From contig NMRA01000603.1 in NCBI GenBank assembly GCA_002633005.1, forward strand, positions 138,701-202,700: a stretch of 64,000 nt of DNA. Reading direction: 5' to 3'. The stretch comes from Phoronis australis (lineage: Eukaryota > Phoronida > Phoronidae). Numbering within the stretch: the stretch's first letter is position 1; each line of letters starts with the position of its first letter. The notes below the pieces were generated by a model. That model saw only the letters and a list, made by a program, of their open reading frames with translations. It did not search any database and was not told the DNA's origin. Positions 48,901 to 58,100 of this stretch are shown piece after piece. The position numbers were made by a program, and so were the translations under genes.

Positions 48901-51900
48901 TCCAACAGTTTTGGGTGAGCACTGTACATCTCGTCATGACTTGAATGAGGTAAAATGCAGGATACCACGTTACTACAGACTGTATTATACAGTATAGCCT
49001 AAAATCATATCCCAAGTCAGAGTAAAAATTACAAAACACTAACTACGCATCCTATGAACAAACACAAAAATCAAACTAGAACTTAGTAATATTTATAACA
49101 ACCTGATCCCCGAAACCTGACAAAAGAGATCTTGATGCCACATTTTTGGGGCCCCATTTAAGTCCTATAATTTAAAAATCATGCAAAATTCTCAAAAGAT
49201 CAAAAAGATCCTCTCGGGATTAGAATCATGACTACAAAATACCATTATTGGCTAACGAAGGGTGGCGATAGCGCGGTGCAATCGGTGGACACAAAAAGAC
49301 TCACACTCAGAATGCACAGACACCGTTCCCTCTAAGTGAGCAAATGCAAAATAAGGAGGCAACTGCAAAAAACAGATGTTCAACCCACCGATTTTATTCA
49401 AGACGAGGACAAGTTTTTTCTTCGTCCCTGCGCTCAGTACTGCCTCCTCAACTTGAGGACATCTGCTACCCAAGGGGTCGCGTGCATCAAGTACTTCTAG
49501 CACCACGTCAGCCGCGTCGATGACCTTGCGGAACTCTTTGTAGTAGGCCTTGAGTGACGTCTCAACAGCCTTTCCACTGTTGAAGTTTTTACTCGCCTCC
49601 TCAACAAAGGCATTCTAAAAATGGGGAAACCGACCCAAAAATAACCACTTGAAAAGGCTCATCGTGACTCACACAAAATAACACTGCCAATTTCAAAATC
49701 AAATAATTTAATGCAAAATACTTTCTGCATATAGCCTGTGAATTAAGCTGTTTGTACAGCTTACAATCATCGAGGAACTCCGTGAAGTTAGTGTGCCTTT
49801 TCTAAATTCAGAGTAATGTGCATGAAACATTAAGAATATCAACAGGGTCTTCACTAAACTTTCAGTTATTTGGCATAACTGCCAAAATGGTCATTGTTAG
49901 ATTTTTCAAAAGGATTACTATGATTTTCATGTGCCTATTATCTATCAAATCCCAGACCGCCAACTCCGTATACTTTCAATGGACGAAATATGTGCTCTTA
50001 CACAAACTGGAAACAGAAAACTTAGGAGAGTGGCACCTCCTCTAGGATAGTACGCAAGAAAATGTCGGAGTTCCAAATCTGTTGTCTATAAACTGTGATC
50101 GAATGTGATTTTCTTAAAATTCCAAATGTTGGCTTATCAGTAACGTCCCACATGACCTAAAGTCAGGGTCTGCTTGTACCGAAACATTTCAACAAATACC
50201 AGAACGGACCTTTCTTTCGAATTCTTTGCTTCGCTTCTCGGCATCTTTCGTCAGACTCTCTAAGTTTCTCTTCTTGTCACGAAGTTTTTCCCTCTCCTTT
50301 TTCCGCCTTTCTTTCTGTTTCTGACGTTCATCTTCTAGCTACAAATTAAACAAAACAATACAGTTATCCATAAGAAAGTATGGGATACAGGGCTCCGGTG
50401 GAAGAGGTATGACTAATTTTTACGAACAGTGAGAGTACTTTTTTGTTTTTGGATGGCAACATTCAACCTCAATTTCGGCGACCTCAGATTTTCTTGGGCG
50501 ACCTGGGATTTTCTCCAGATAGTTTTTGACGAATTGGTGTTAAGGTAAGCACTGAGCACTGGCATAACTGAATCAGCAGGCCGGAAGACGAAACCTATTA
50601 AACTGGTATTGGTTCAGGAAGGTTTGTTTACCAAAAAGTAGTTGAAGTATTGATTTATAGCAATCAGGGTCTTCATTCACCTGAGGGAACAGGTTAACTT
50701 TCTTCTTAGAAGAGAATTTTTGTCTGTGAGAGATACAAGTGATTTAAGCCACGACAGAAATTTCTTAATCCTTTGACGAAATGCTTGCACCCGCGTGATA
50801 CATCAATTTCTTTGAAAGAGAAGGAGGGTAAATGTTCGGCCCCGAAATCAAGTGATCGAAGGCCCTAGCTATGTCAAGAGACTTGGCTTGAACCTACAGC
50901 ATTAAGTACATACTGGACATACATAGTAGATCAGATACCATTCATCCATTAAAGGTCCAGCAAGCCAGGGTGTGAAGTCACATGGCAAAATAAAAATGTA
51001 ATAAGGTAGCACTGAAACTACCACTAACCCTTCTTTTCCTGTCTTCAGCCTCTTTGAGAATCTCTTCTTTGAATGGGAACTTGTTGGGCACGCCCGGGTC
51101 TTTCTTTTTTCCTTTCTTGGGATTGACCTTGCTCTCCTTTTTAATTTTTCTATTGTGTTCTCTCACCTGGAAAAGGAGAATAACAAGTAATAATAAAATG
51201 GTGCCAAGCTCCAACAAGTAAAATTTTAAAGTCAATGTCTGGTCACAGAACCTGACCATTTCTATTGAAGTGACAACCATCTAAATTCTAATCAAAACAA
51301 GCTATGCTGCACTTCGAAACTTTAAATTTTATGAAGATAATTTTTTATCAGTCTTGCAAATAATTGAATTTTGTTCAAAAAGCACTAATTAATGCAAGAC
51401 AGTGGCTATCATGCCACTGACCCAATACAAGTTATGGCAGCATTAACGGCCTGGAAACCAATAAACACCAATGAGCAGTACGAACCTTCTTTTCTATTTT
51501 AGCCCTCTTTCGTGTGTTGAGCCTTTTGCTCTTTTTCTCTACAAATCAGAGAAAAAAACATGAATTGATGTACAGACAAAATCATCACACATCTTTTAAC
51601 AAAATATATTGACACCGGAATTACATCTTACTGTATCTAGGAACTGTCTAGACAGTGACCACCATCTCTAGCTGGCTCAATAGAGACAGTGTAGCTCATA
51701 TAGGCACTTGATACACCAGAAGCTTTTCAGCGAATTATTCCTCACACCGTCTAAAGCATAAGAGTCACGTTGTTATAAATACTTTATGCGCATAGACAGA
51801 CACCTAAGAAGGCCGTCGATGACCAATTCCTTCCAACTCGAACAAATACTCCCATTATCAAACTTCGAGCAGTCCCTCGTTCAGTTGCCAAAATCGCAAA

Positions 51901-54061
51901 CTGGCCATTTTTACACTGCGCACAGCAAGTGGTATGACATCATATCCCCTGGCGTGCACAGTGTAAAAATGGCCACTTATTGATTTTGGCAACTGAACGA
52001 GGGACTGCTCCAAGAAAAAGTTAATAATGCAGTGTTCTCCACATCTGAAGATTTAAACAGGTCGCATGCGTAAAAACTGCAACGTAACGCAACTGCGTGG
52101 CGGTCAACGTTCTCCATAAGCTAGTGTGCACATTATTTTTACCCACGCATTTTAATAGTAATGCACAGTAGTGCAACCAAATAACTGTGTTTATTCAACT
52201 TTCTATTCATTTGTATTACTGATGTCTGCTGTTGTCGACAAAAATTCGGTTCGTACTGTTCGTGACACGGATATTTGCAATTTGTTGACCGAGCCCGGTA
52301 ATATCACCACCATCCGGTCCTGGATTATCTGTCATATCTGCATCTTAGTCAACGTCAGTATCTGAAACATCTCTCAGTTTTTAAAATAATCCTTAGACTT
52401 AGCGGTCCTTCACCTTCCCGCGGCAGACAACATTTCTAAGAATGTGCATGTCAATCGCTAACAGAAGCCAGGATAGAATTCACTAATGTTAGGACCACGC
52501 GAGGTAAACGCGAGATATTACCGTGTGACTTCAATGAGAGCACGTTATTTTCAGCGCAAGACATATATTTTGAACTTTACTCATTGACATCATCCGCTGT
52601 CCCAAATCTCGAATACTCCCCCAAAATCGCAAATGTCACGCACGGCCACTGAAGTTGAGTTTGCGAATGCTTGGCAGATTTTTAGAGGGAGTATGCGCCA
52701 CAGGTGTAATGTTCATGCTGCCTACGAAACTCCTTATAAGGTAAGGAGATGACCTCGGTCAATCTCAATGGTCTGTGGCACCAAAAGTAACCAATAATAT
52801 TCATCTACGTGGGAAATACATAAACAACAACCAATGAGAACCATCAAAAACAGTTTCATGCAAATGTTTGTTGAGACTGGTAGCGGTAAAGTCTGTGTCG
52901 TGTGGCCCACCCAATATTGAAAAATGTGCTACGAAAACCAAAATTCTGGCCTCCCAGAAGACGGCCATAGTCTAAACTGCTGCACAGCGGTGTCTTTACC
53001 GACAACATATACTTCGCTGACAACATATACTTCGCAGAACTAACCACCAAGTCTTAATTATTTTCAATCCGTAATATGACCAGTTGTCCATGGAACACAA
53101 AAAGGTGACTTCAATAGGCCTAGTGGAGGCCTAACAATCAGCGACTTTTGTGCTGGACTGCACCTCCAGTGAGCAGGTAGTGGATTAGGCTTATAGGTAC
53201 CACTGACACTGGGCCTTTGTTTAAATTCAATTGACTAAAACTAGTTGTTCAAGATGAATTAAATAGATAATTGAGAGATTATTTACACGCCATGTTACAC
53301 CATAAATAGACTAGCAGCCGGGTCTGCAGCTCGAGTGAAACCGGTGAATAGGCTGTCCACAACTGACCACTTGGCCTTTATTCAGTTTCAATGGGCTATG
53401 GCCAGTTGCTGCCAAGCGTGATTTGAACCAGTGAAGACCTGTATTTTTAAACTGGTCGCAGGATTTTTAAACAGGAAGCGGGACATTTAAACAGGCCGTG
53501 CGTTCAGCCAAACAGGACGCTGCGACACGTTAAAAGTGGTCGTGGAGAACACTGTATGGGAGTATTTGTTCAAGTTAGAAGGAATTAAAGGCTATCGGCT
53601 GCCTGCTAAGGTGCCCCTCTATGTGCATAAGGTATTTATAACAATGCGACTTTGATGTTTTAGTTGGTGTGAGGCACAATTTGCTGAAAAGCTTCAGATG
53701 TATGAAGCGCCTCAGTGGCAGATCTAGGATACCATAAGAGGGGACCCAACATGTTGCCTCGGAGAATTGGAGAAAGCGCGATCGTATAGACAGGCACCCC
53801 GAAAGTTGTGGGGACTGGCGATGTGAGCCTGCTGCTGTTCTCAAAATCTATCGGAGTACTAAAAAAATGGCAACACAATTCCGCTATCCGACCAATGCCA
53901 AACATAACAGTGTAATCTTCAAAACCTCAGTAATACTATAGTCAGCAATAAGTTTATCCAGTAAAAGTACATAGCTTCTTTAACGCGTTTACAAAAACAC
54001 ATACTGAACTAGTGAAAAGGACATTTGTAACTAATTACTTACTGAAGAACTGACGAACCAT
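36887..54061 (-). CDS. GNL3: Nucleostemin-family nucleolar GTPase (GNL3 / NST-1), complete gene span
   Basis: Coding exons from 5' to 3' (minus strand) are 54043-54061, 51486-51538, 51029-51166, 50210-50338, 49389-49614, 48678-48781, 48083-48315, then exons 8-11 as 46906-47017, 46307-46372, 45456-45598 and 43043-43179 (second copies at 42519-42630, 41920-41985, 41056-41198 and 40021-40157), then 39162-39334, 38395-38566 and 36887-36933. One set of exons 8-11 gives 583 residues in frame (human 549). The protein has a basic Lys/Arg N terminus, a Glu/Lys coiled coil, and G motifs in circularly permuted order: DARDPLG (156-162), NKID (186-189), GFPNTGKSS (272-280), DSPG (316-319). An acidic segment, a basic segment and an aromatic/acidic tail follow. 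The family cycles between nucleolus and nucleoplasm and supports ribosome biogenesis and proliferation. Vertebrates also have GNL3L, so this may be the unduplicated ortholog. Confidence 0.93.
36934..38394 (-). other. GNL3 intron 13
   Basis: 1.46 kb, AT-rich, no recognised element. I searched the minus strand for C/D snoRNA boxes and found no convincing C/D pair with a closing stem. Confidence 0.5.
38395..38566 (-). CDS. GNL3: GNL3 exon 13: basic C-terminal segment
   Basis: [20 protein letters not shown], then [14 protein letters not shown]. Donor TCTG|GTAAGA, phase 1. Reading through the donor would end at a TAG 12 codons later, giving an alternative C terminus. Confidence 0.85.
39091..39180 (-). 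repeat. 45-bp tandem duplication across the GNL3 exon 12 donor
   Basis: Two 45-bp units (39091-39135, 39136-39180) differ at two positions. Each contains the same GAG|GTGAGA donor. The length is a multiple of three. Confidence 0.95.
39162..39334 (-). CDS. GNL3: GNL3 exon 12: acidic region
   Basis: 58 codons with a run of Asp/Glu ([20 protein letters not shown]), like the acidic C-terminal segment of GNL3. The donor used here is GAG|GTGAGA at 39161. A second identical donor 45 bp downstream (39116) would extend the exon to 39117 in frame. Confidence 0.88.
40021..40157 (-). CDS. GNL3: GNL3 exon 11, copy in unit 1
   Basis: Same protein as 43043-43179. Acceptor TGCAG, donor AAAAG|GTATGG. This copy is directly followed by exon 12 in scaffold order. 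Confidence 0.92.
41056..41198 (-). CDS. GNL3: GNL3 exon 10, copy in unit 1
   Basis: Same as 45456-45598 except Ile in SYGIPDY. Splice sites are intact, phase 0 in and 2 out. Confidence 0.9.
41920..41985 (-). CDS. GNL3: GNL3 exon 9, copy in unit 1
   Basis: Encodes the same 22 residues as 46307-46372, with intact splice sites. Confidence 0.9.
42519..42630 (-). CDS. GNL3: GNL3 exon 8, copy in unit 1
   Basis: Same coding content (G3 DSPG) as 46906-47017, with intact splice sites. It follows an exon-11 copy in scaffold order, which is incompatible in phase, so it probably represents the other allele. Confidence 0.9.
42926..42957 (-). mobile_element. Same element, first 32 bp in unit 1
   Basis: Identical start and flank (CTGTAG then CAGGGCTTGG), cut by the N at 42958. 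Unit 1 therefore ends in the same insertion as unit 2. Confidence 0.85.
43043..43179 (-). CDS. GNL3: GNL3 exon 11, copy in unit 2
   Basis: [20 protein letters not shown], then [11 protein letters not shown]. Phase 2 in, phase 1 out. Differences from the copy at 40021-40157 are all synonymous. Confidence 0.92.
43693..44371. other. Insertion in unit 2, probable mobile element of unknown type
   Basis: This stretch has no counterpart between the paired blocks of unit 1 and abuts the N gap, so its right end is missing. No coding frame with recognisable content is seen. Confidence 0.45.
44372..44975. other. Assembly gap (604 N)
   Basis: Run of N inside unit 2, between unknown inserted DNA and a transposon copy. 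Single N at 30939, 42958 and 57581 mark further joins or uncertain bases. Confidence 1.
44976..45355 (-). mobile_element. CAGGGCTTGGAAT family element, right part after the gap
   Basis: The right 380 bp of the family, ending ATTCCAAGCCCTG; the left part lies in the N gap. The matching site in unit 1 (about 40959) has no insertion. Confidence 0.8.
45456..45598 (-). CDS. GNL3: GNL3 exon 10, copy in unit 2
   Basis: [20 protein letters not shown], then [16 protein letters not shown] and QDWN. The KGG-x-PD/N-x2-AAK motif is diagnostic of the family. It has Val where the copy at 41056-41198 has Ile. Confidence 0.93.
46307..46372 (-). CDS. GNL3: GNL3 exon 9, copy in unit 2
   Basis: 22 codons, phase 0-0: [20 protein letters not shown] then EN. 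It has one synonymous difference (Pro codon) from the copy at 41920-41985. Confidence 0.92.
46906..47017 (-). CDS. GNL3: GNL3 exon 8, copy in unit 2: G3
   Basis: [20 protein letters not shown], then [12 protein letters not shown] is G3. Phase 2 in, phase 0 out. It is identical in sequence to the exon copy at 42519-42630. Confidence 0.93.
47312..47829 (-). mobile_element. CAGGGCTTGGAAT family element, full copy with 6-bp TSD
   Basis: TIR CAGGGCTTGGAAT at both ends; CTGTAG is repeated directly outside (47306-47311, 47830-47835). The interior has several TTTCCGCGGAAA-like words and an A-rich spot. No coding frame. Lies in GNL3 intron 7. Confidence 0.85.
48083..48315 (-). CDS. GNL3: GNL3 exon 7: G1 (P-loop)
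   Basis: LLKLLGNYC, then [20 protein letters not shown] (P-loop GFPNTGKSS) and [11 protein letters not shown], the G2 region. The donor is ACTAA|GTGAGT, phase 2. An in-frame TGA just past the splice point ends the unspliced frame. Confidence 0.95.
48678..48781 (-). CDS. GNL3: GNL3 exon 6: completes NKID and DLVP
   Basis: [20 protein letters not shown] and TVAFKAST, equivalent to the DLVP-x2-NLE-x-WLNYL segment of human GNL3. Phase 1 in, phase 0 out (TTG|GTGAGT). Confidence 0.94.
49389..49614 (-). CDS. GNL3: GNL3 exon 5: G5* and most of G4
   Basis: Encodes [36 protein letters not shown] and [15 protein letters not shown] is the permuted G5* motif. The intron falls inside the Asp codon of G4 (NKI|D). 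Confidence 0.95.
50210..50338 (-). CDS. GNL3: GNL3 exon 4: coiled-coil region
   Basis: 43 codons of almost entirely charged residues ([18 protein letters not shown], then [10 protein letters not shown]), matching the predicted coiled coil after the basic domain. Confidence 0.9.
51029..51166 (-). CDS. GNL3: GNL3 exon 3: basic domain with DPGVPN motif
   Basis: 46 codons, phase 0-0: [11 protein letters not shown], then [27 protein letters not shown]-x2-PFKE is a signature of nucleostemin proteins. Confidence 0.95.
51486..51538 (-). CDS. GNL3: GNL3 exon 2: basic N terminus
   Basis: Encodes [17 protein letters not shown], the Lys/Arg-rich start that in this family serves as nucleolar targeting and RNA-binding region. 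Phase 1 in, phase 0 out (AAGAAG|GTTCGT). Confidence 0.88.
51657..53712. mobile_element. Interrupted second copy of the long-TIR element (21095-21582 family)
   Basis: The left part (51657-52029) and right part (53555-53712) together match the 21095-21582 element. A separate element (52030-53554) sits between them. The right terminus is cut off where a hAT-like end starts at 53713. Lies in GNL3 intron 1. Confidence 0.75.
52030..53554. mobile_element. 1.5-kb TIR element nested in the long-TIR element
   Basis: Terminal inverted repeat CAGTGTTCTCCAC at both ends. Near both ends AAACAGG-type words recur (four in 53475-53520), like hAT subterminal repeats. No transposase frame is seen, so it is non-autonomous. 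An 18-bp tandem duplicate is inside at 53001-53036. Confidence 0.75.
53713..53900. mobile_element. hAT-like left end, partner not found
   Basis: CAGTGGCAGATCTAGGATAC starts exactly where the host element stops matching its family. The right end could not be recognised, so the extent is a guess. Confidence 0.4.
54043..54061 (-). CDS. GNL3: GNL3 exon 1 (start codon, 19 nt)
   Basis: On the minus strand, ATG then VRQFF and a donor A|GTAAGTAA. Joining to the next exon gives MVRQFFKKKSKRLN in frame. It is too short to be found as an ORF; it was chosen by phase, donor strength and position next to PBRM1. Confidence 0.75.
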
Positions 54062-55052
54062 TGCGACCAACACCACACACGTGAATTTTTACCGGATGTA
54101 GCGGACAGTATAGTGGAGGCTCTATCGTGTCACATTTCGAAAACAAATAACAGTTGAAATGTGCATACAACACACTCTCATTAACATGTAGGCTTTGTTT
54201 TTGTCACAGGAATTTAGGAATTTGCAGTAGTGGTAACTATTTGGTTATTTTTTCTTATTTTTTGAGAAGTACAATATATCATTTCGGAATAAATATATTG
54301 AGGGAACAACAATGGCGGCCAGAGCTTGAGGTTTTTCTCTGTTCCCATTGTCCATTTAAACGACGGTATTCGCTCAGTTTTCTGAGTAAGTATGAAGTAA
54401 ATTTCTTGAAATTAACATGCTTCATATATAAATGCTTTGTAGCAGTGTAGAAACTCTATGCATGGTCCATACATCTCTACAATGTACTGTAAATTTGCCG
54501 CCGGCGTCTTCGCCTTCGGTCAAGTTCCGATTCATTTACTCGTCTTTGTTTTCAACATGTTTGACATTGTTCAGCTCCGTTCAAGATCAGCTTGCCTCCC
54601 AGGTTATTGTGTACTTTTTAGATGTCATCAGATGAGGCACGATTCATCATATATGTAATTGCTTTGCAAATTGTAAACCATGAATATTCCAAGACGGCAA
54701 CAATGGGAACCGATACTGTTATTGTTTAGTGATGACGATGATCATGTCACTGCTGTTTATGGTTCATGTATAATGTGCCCCATCACACCATAATGACATA
54801 ATGAATGCTGAAAATACTCTGGTGGCTTTCGTACTGTGAGCCCACACTTTACCCTATGCGCCCTTAGAACATGCTAGTGTATGTCTTTGGATCACTCTGG
54901 CTAAAATACGATTTTGACTGAAACATTGAGACCGTTTTTTGGATCCAGAGTAAGTAGACTAGTCTCAAAGAATTAGATTTTTCCTTCAGCTAAGCTGTAG
55001 GACATTTGGTGTCACCCTTTAATTGTGATCTCATTAGAGTTGCTGAATCAAC
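54062..55052. promoter_or_regulatory. Divergent GNL3 / PBRM1 promoter region
   Basis: 991 bp separate the two start codons. No other gene is visible. CAACAATGGCGGCC at 54307-54320 resembles the YY1 core (AANATGGCGGC), common in housekeeping promoters, and a local CpG-richer patch lies around 54497-54530. Transcription starts cannot be placed. Human GNL3 and PBRM1 have the same head-to-head layout. Confidence 0.6.
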
Positions 55053-55169
55053 ATGCCAAAGCGCCGCCGTGGCTCACAGACAACTGACAAGAGCGAGGAG
55101 TCAGAGCAGTTGTCTCCAGTGCCTGGTGGTATTGGGAAAAAGAGAAAGAAATCTCATCAGTATAATCCG
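55053..55169 (+). CDS. PBRM1: PBRM1 exon 1: basic N terminus
   Basis: 39 codons from the first ATG with no nearer alternative: MPKRRRGSQTTDKS, then GIGKKRKKSHQYNP, a likely nuclear localisation signal. Donor CCG|GTAAGG, phase 0. Confidence 0.85.
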
Positions 55170-58100
55170 GTAAGGCACTGGAATAAAGCATGATAACAGA
55201 TCAGTAATATTATGTGAGACCTCTTCTAAATCCAACATTCAAAGATCAATTTTTCTGTGTGGTTTCTAAGTTTGGAGCCCTGGTTTAAACACAACTGGTT
55301 CTGTGGTTTCCAGCCCTCAACCCAATGGCTATCCTTGAATTTAACACTTCGATCAAAGATCGAATTTTGTGGCCTTCCTGGAAAACACCATGGCTAAACA
55401 TATACATTTAAGAACTGTGTTGTGAATGGTCAGCTTTGGTCACATGACTAGTAGGCTTGAAAGTACATATATATGATCTCCGCTCACACCGTTTATAAAA
55501 AAATGTTGACCATTTTATTTAATGGCAGCTGCTTTTTGTATTTGCAGGTCTGGCCACAAAGTCCGATGTTTGTCATAACTAAACACTTAGAGCCCACTCA
55601 CTGGATGCAGTTCTTTGATTTCATTATTGCGCTCCCATTCAATTTTTCTCTATGTGCTCTGTGTCCAGTTATTCTGCACTTGAGCTGGTCCTAACCTTAC
55701 TGTACACTTAATTGGGAAGCCGGAGGTTCAAAACCCGAGAACTTTTTGTTTTGACTTCTTAATGAGATCGCGTAGTAATAAACTCACTTATAAAGACTGT
55801 CAGGAAACGGGCTCTCTATAAATCCCCTGATGTTCCAACCACCTCTGGTTTCATAAAATATCAGAAATCTTGATTAAAAGTAAATGTTGTAACTGAAATT
55901 TGACTGTTTTATCATCATGTACAGCTTTTGCTACACTTGTATTCTTTTTATCATGAGAGTTTTTGAACTGCAAATCAACATCACTTATTGCTAACTTCCT
56001 ATCTGTATGTTATGAAAGTTATACGCAACTCTCTTCTCAGGCTGAAATCTGTCAGGAGCTGTACGACACTATCAGAAACTTCAAAAATGACGATGGACGA
56101 CTGCTCTGTGAAACTTTTATCAGAGTTCCAAAAAGGAGGTTGGTTCCTGTTGTTTTTTTACTTGGACATTGTAACAATACCACAACCGACAGAGGGCTGG
56201 GATTGTCAGATAGTAAGCCCCAGGGCAGAAAGCAGCACATTTTTCACCTTTTTGGTAACTGAAAAGTAAGCTGTGACTCTATAGAATAGCAGTGTTGGGC
56301 CCAGACTACATTATTGCATCGTTACTTGATCAGGTGTAAAAAATAAAAATAAAATATTACAATCAGTTTCATTTATTTATGTATTTCGGTTAACAGTATC
56401 TCCAGATTAGCTTCAATGAACACAAATATGCACTGTATATCATCCGGTGCTAGGCTGTTTTGACTGATCCTGAAAGATTGAATTGGTCCCCTGAATTTTT
56501 TTAAAGTGTTTCCATTGGACCCTAGTGTTTGGAAGTATGGGATGAACAATGAATAGATAGTTGTTCATCACAATGTGCCAAAGGTTAGACAAATCAGGTT
56601 TTACCATACTTTTATGCTATTTGCAGGTCGGCGGCAGACTACTACGATGTTGTAAGCACACCTATTGACATGTTGAAGATACAGCAGAAGTTGAAGACAG
56701 ATGAATACGAAGAGATCGAGCATTTGACCACCGATGTACAACTACTGGTGAACAACGCAAAAGCCTATTACAAAGTAGGTTTGTTAACAATCCAGTTGTC
56801 TTTTGTCAGAGTTGCCCTACATTTCTGCAAGATTAATTCCGTGCGAAGAATGCGATTCATTGCTTTCCGATTTTAGAGAGCAGTGCTTACATTTTCCAAT
56901 TGCCAAAATGCGATACACAAACCGACCAGTTAAAAGCAACATGACTCATGTATTTCTATATCCATTTCTCCTTTAAGAGTTTTCATCCTTGTTTTTCAAA
57001 TCTCTCAACGTTGGTGTGGTGTCATTTTTAGTATAAGAGTCCATGCTCACACTATTGATGTTCTGTTAAGTCTGTACAAAAGTCTGCAACAAATCAATGA
57101 TTGTTAAAGTTGCCATTTCTCGATCATTCAAAAGCTTACTGCATTGGCACATTGGTCTCATTTTTGCCAGTGATTGTTTACTGAAAGCTGCACTATACAA
57201 TGAATGCTGTGCACAAAATAAACGTCCAGGCCTTAGAATTTATTTTTGTTGAGAAATTAAACACAAAATTACAAAATTCCTCTTCTCACCTCCATCGTAT
57301 TGTGTAATAAAATGAACATTTTTCAGGGCTTGGAATTTTCCGCGGAAACGCGGATTTCCGCTTTTTTCAAATGTGCTTTCCGCTTTTTTTATAATATTTC
57401 CGCGTAAAAAAATCGGATTTGATATAAAATTTCCGCGGCAAATTCCTTTCTTACCGCGGCGTTGCAGACGACGTTCACCTCGAAAAGCGGAAGTTGCTCT
57501 TTATGTTTCGGAGGAACGTAAATTGTCAACATTGCCGGGGCATCTGGGACAGCGTGGTGGGATTTTCAATGGCGTCTCGTNGTTTTTTTTTTTTTTTAAG
57601 TCCTCCCGATTTTTGTCGGGGAAAGGTTCACATTGACCATTTCAAGGCTGGTTATCGGTTTGGGCCGTAAAAGTTTCAAAGTTTCCGCGTTTTTTGTCAT
57701 TGGTCATTCCAACCCCTGATTTTTACACTCCCAGTTGTTTGCAGACCAGCATGCTCTGGTCAGAAATGTTTGCCAAGGAAACTAGATGTTCATGGCAATA
57801 AATTGAATAGTAAGATCAAGCTGAATGATTATGTAATATGTAGTTGTTCCGGTGTGCACTCACGAGTTGCCCACTTTTCAGACCAATGTGTGTTCAGAAA
57901 CTTGAATCCCAGGCACCCAAGCTCATTAACTTGTAATGAACTTGTTTTCTTGGACATAATTAAGATAATGATCATACTACTTCAGTTCTCTGTTGTCAAC
58001 TTTTTTATTTTCTGTTAGTATTTGTATAATTTTCTTCCTGATTTAATGCATCTCCTTGTATTTTTATGGTTTTTGTTTAGTATTTATTTTTCGTAATTAT

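Noticed and set aside
36934-51485. C/D snoRNAs in GNL3 introns (vertebrate GNL3 hosts some)
   Set aside because: Box-like pairs such as TGATGA near 40594 with CTGA near 40515 lack a closing stem, and the C box is not kept in the unit 2 copy (43600 region). No convincing candidate elsewhere by eye.
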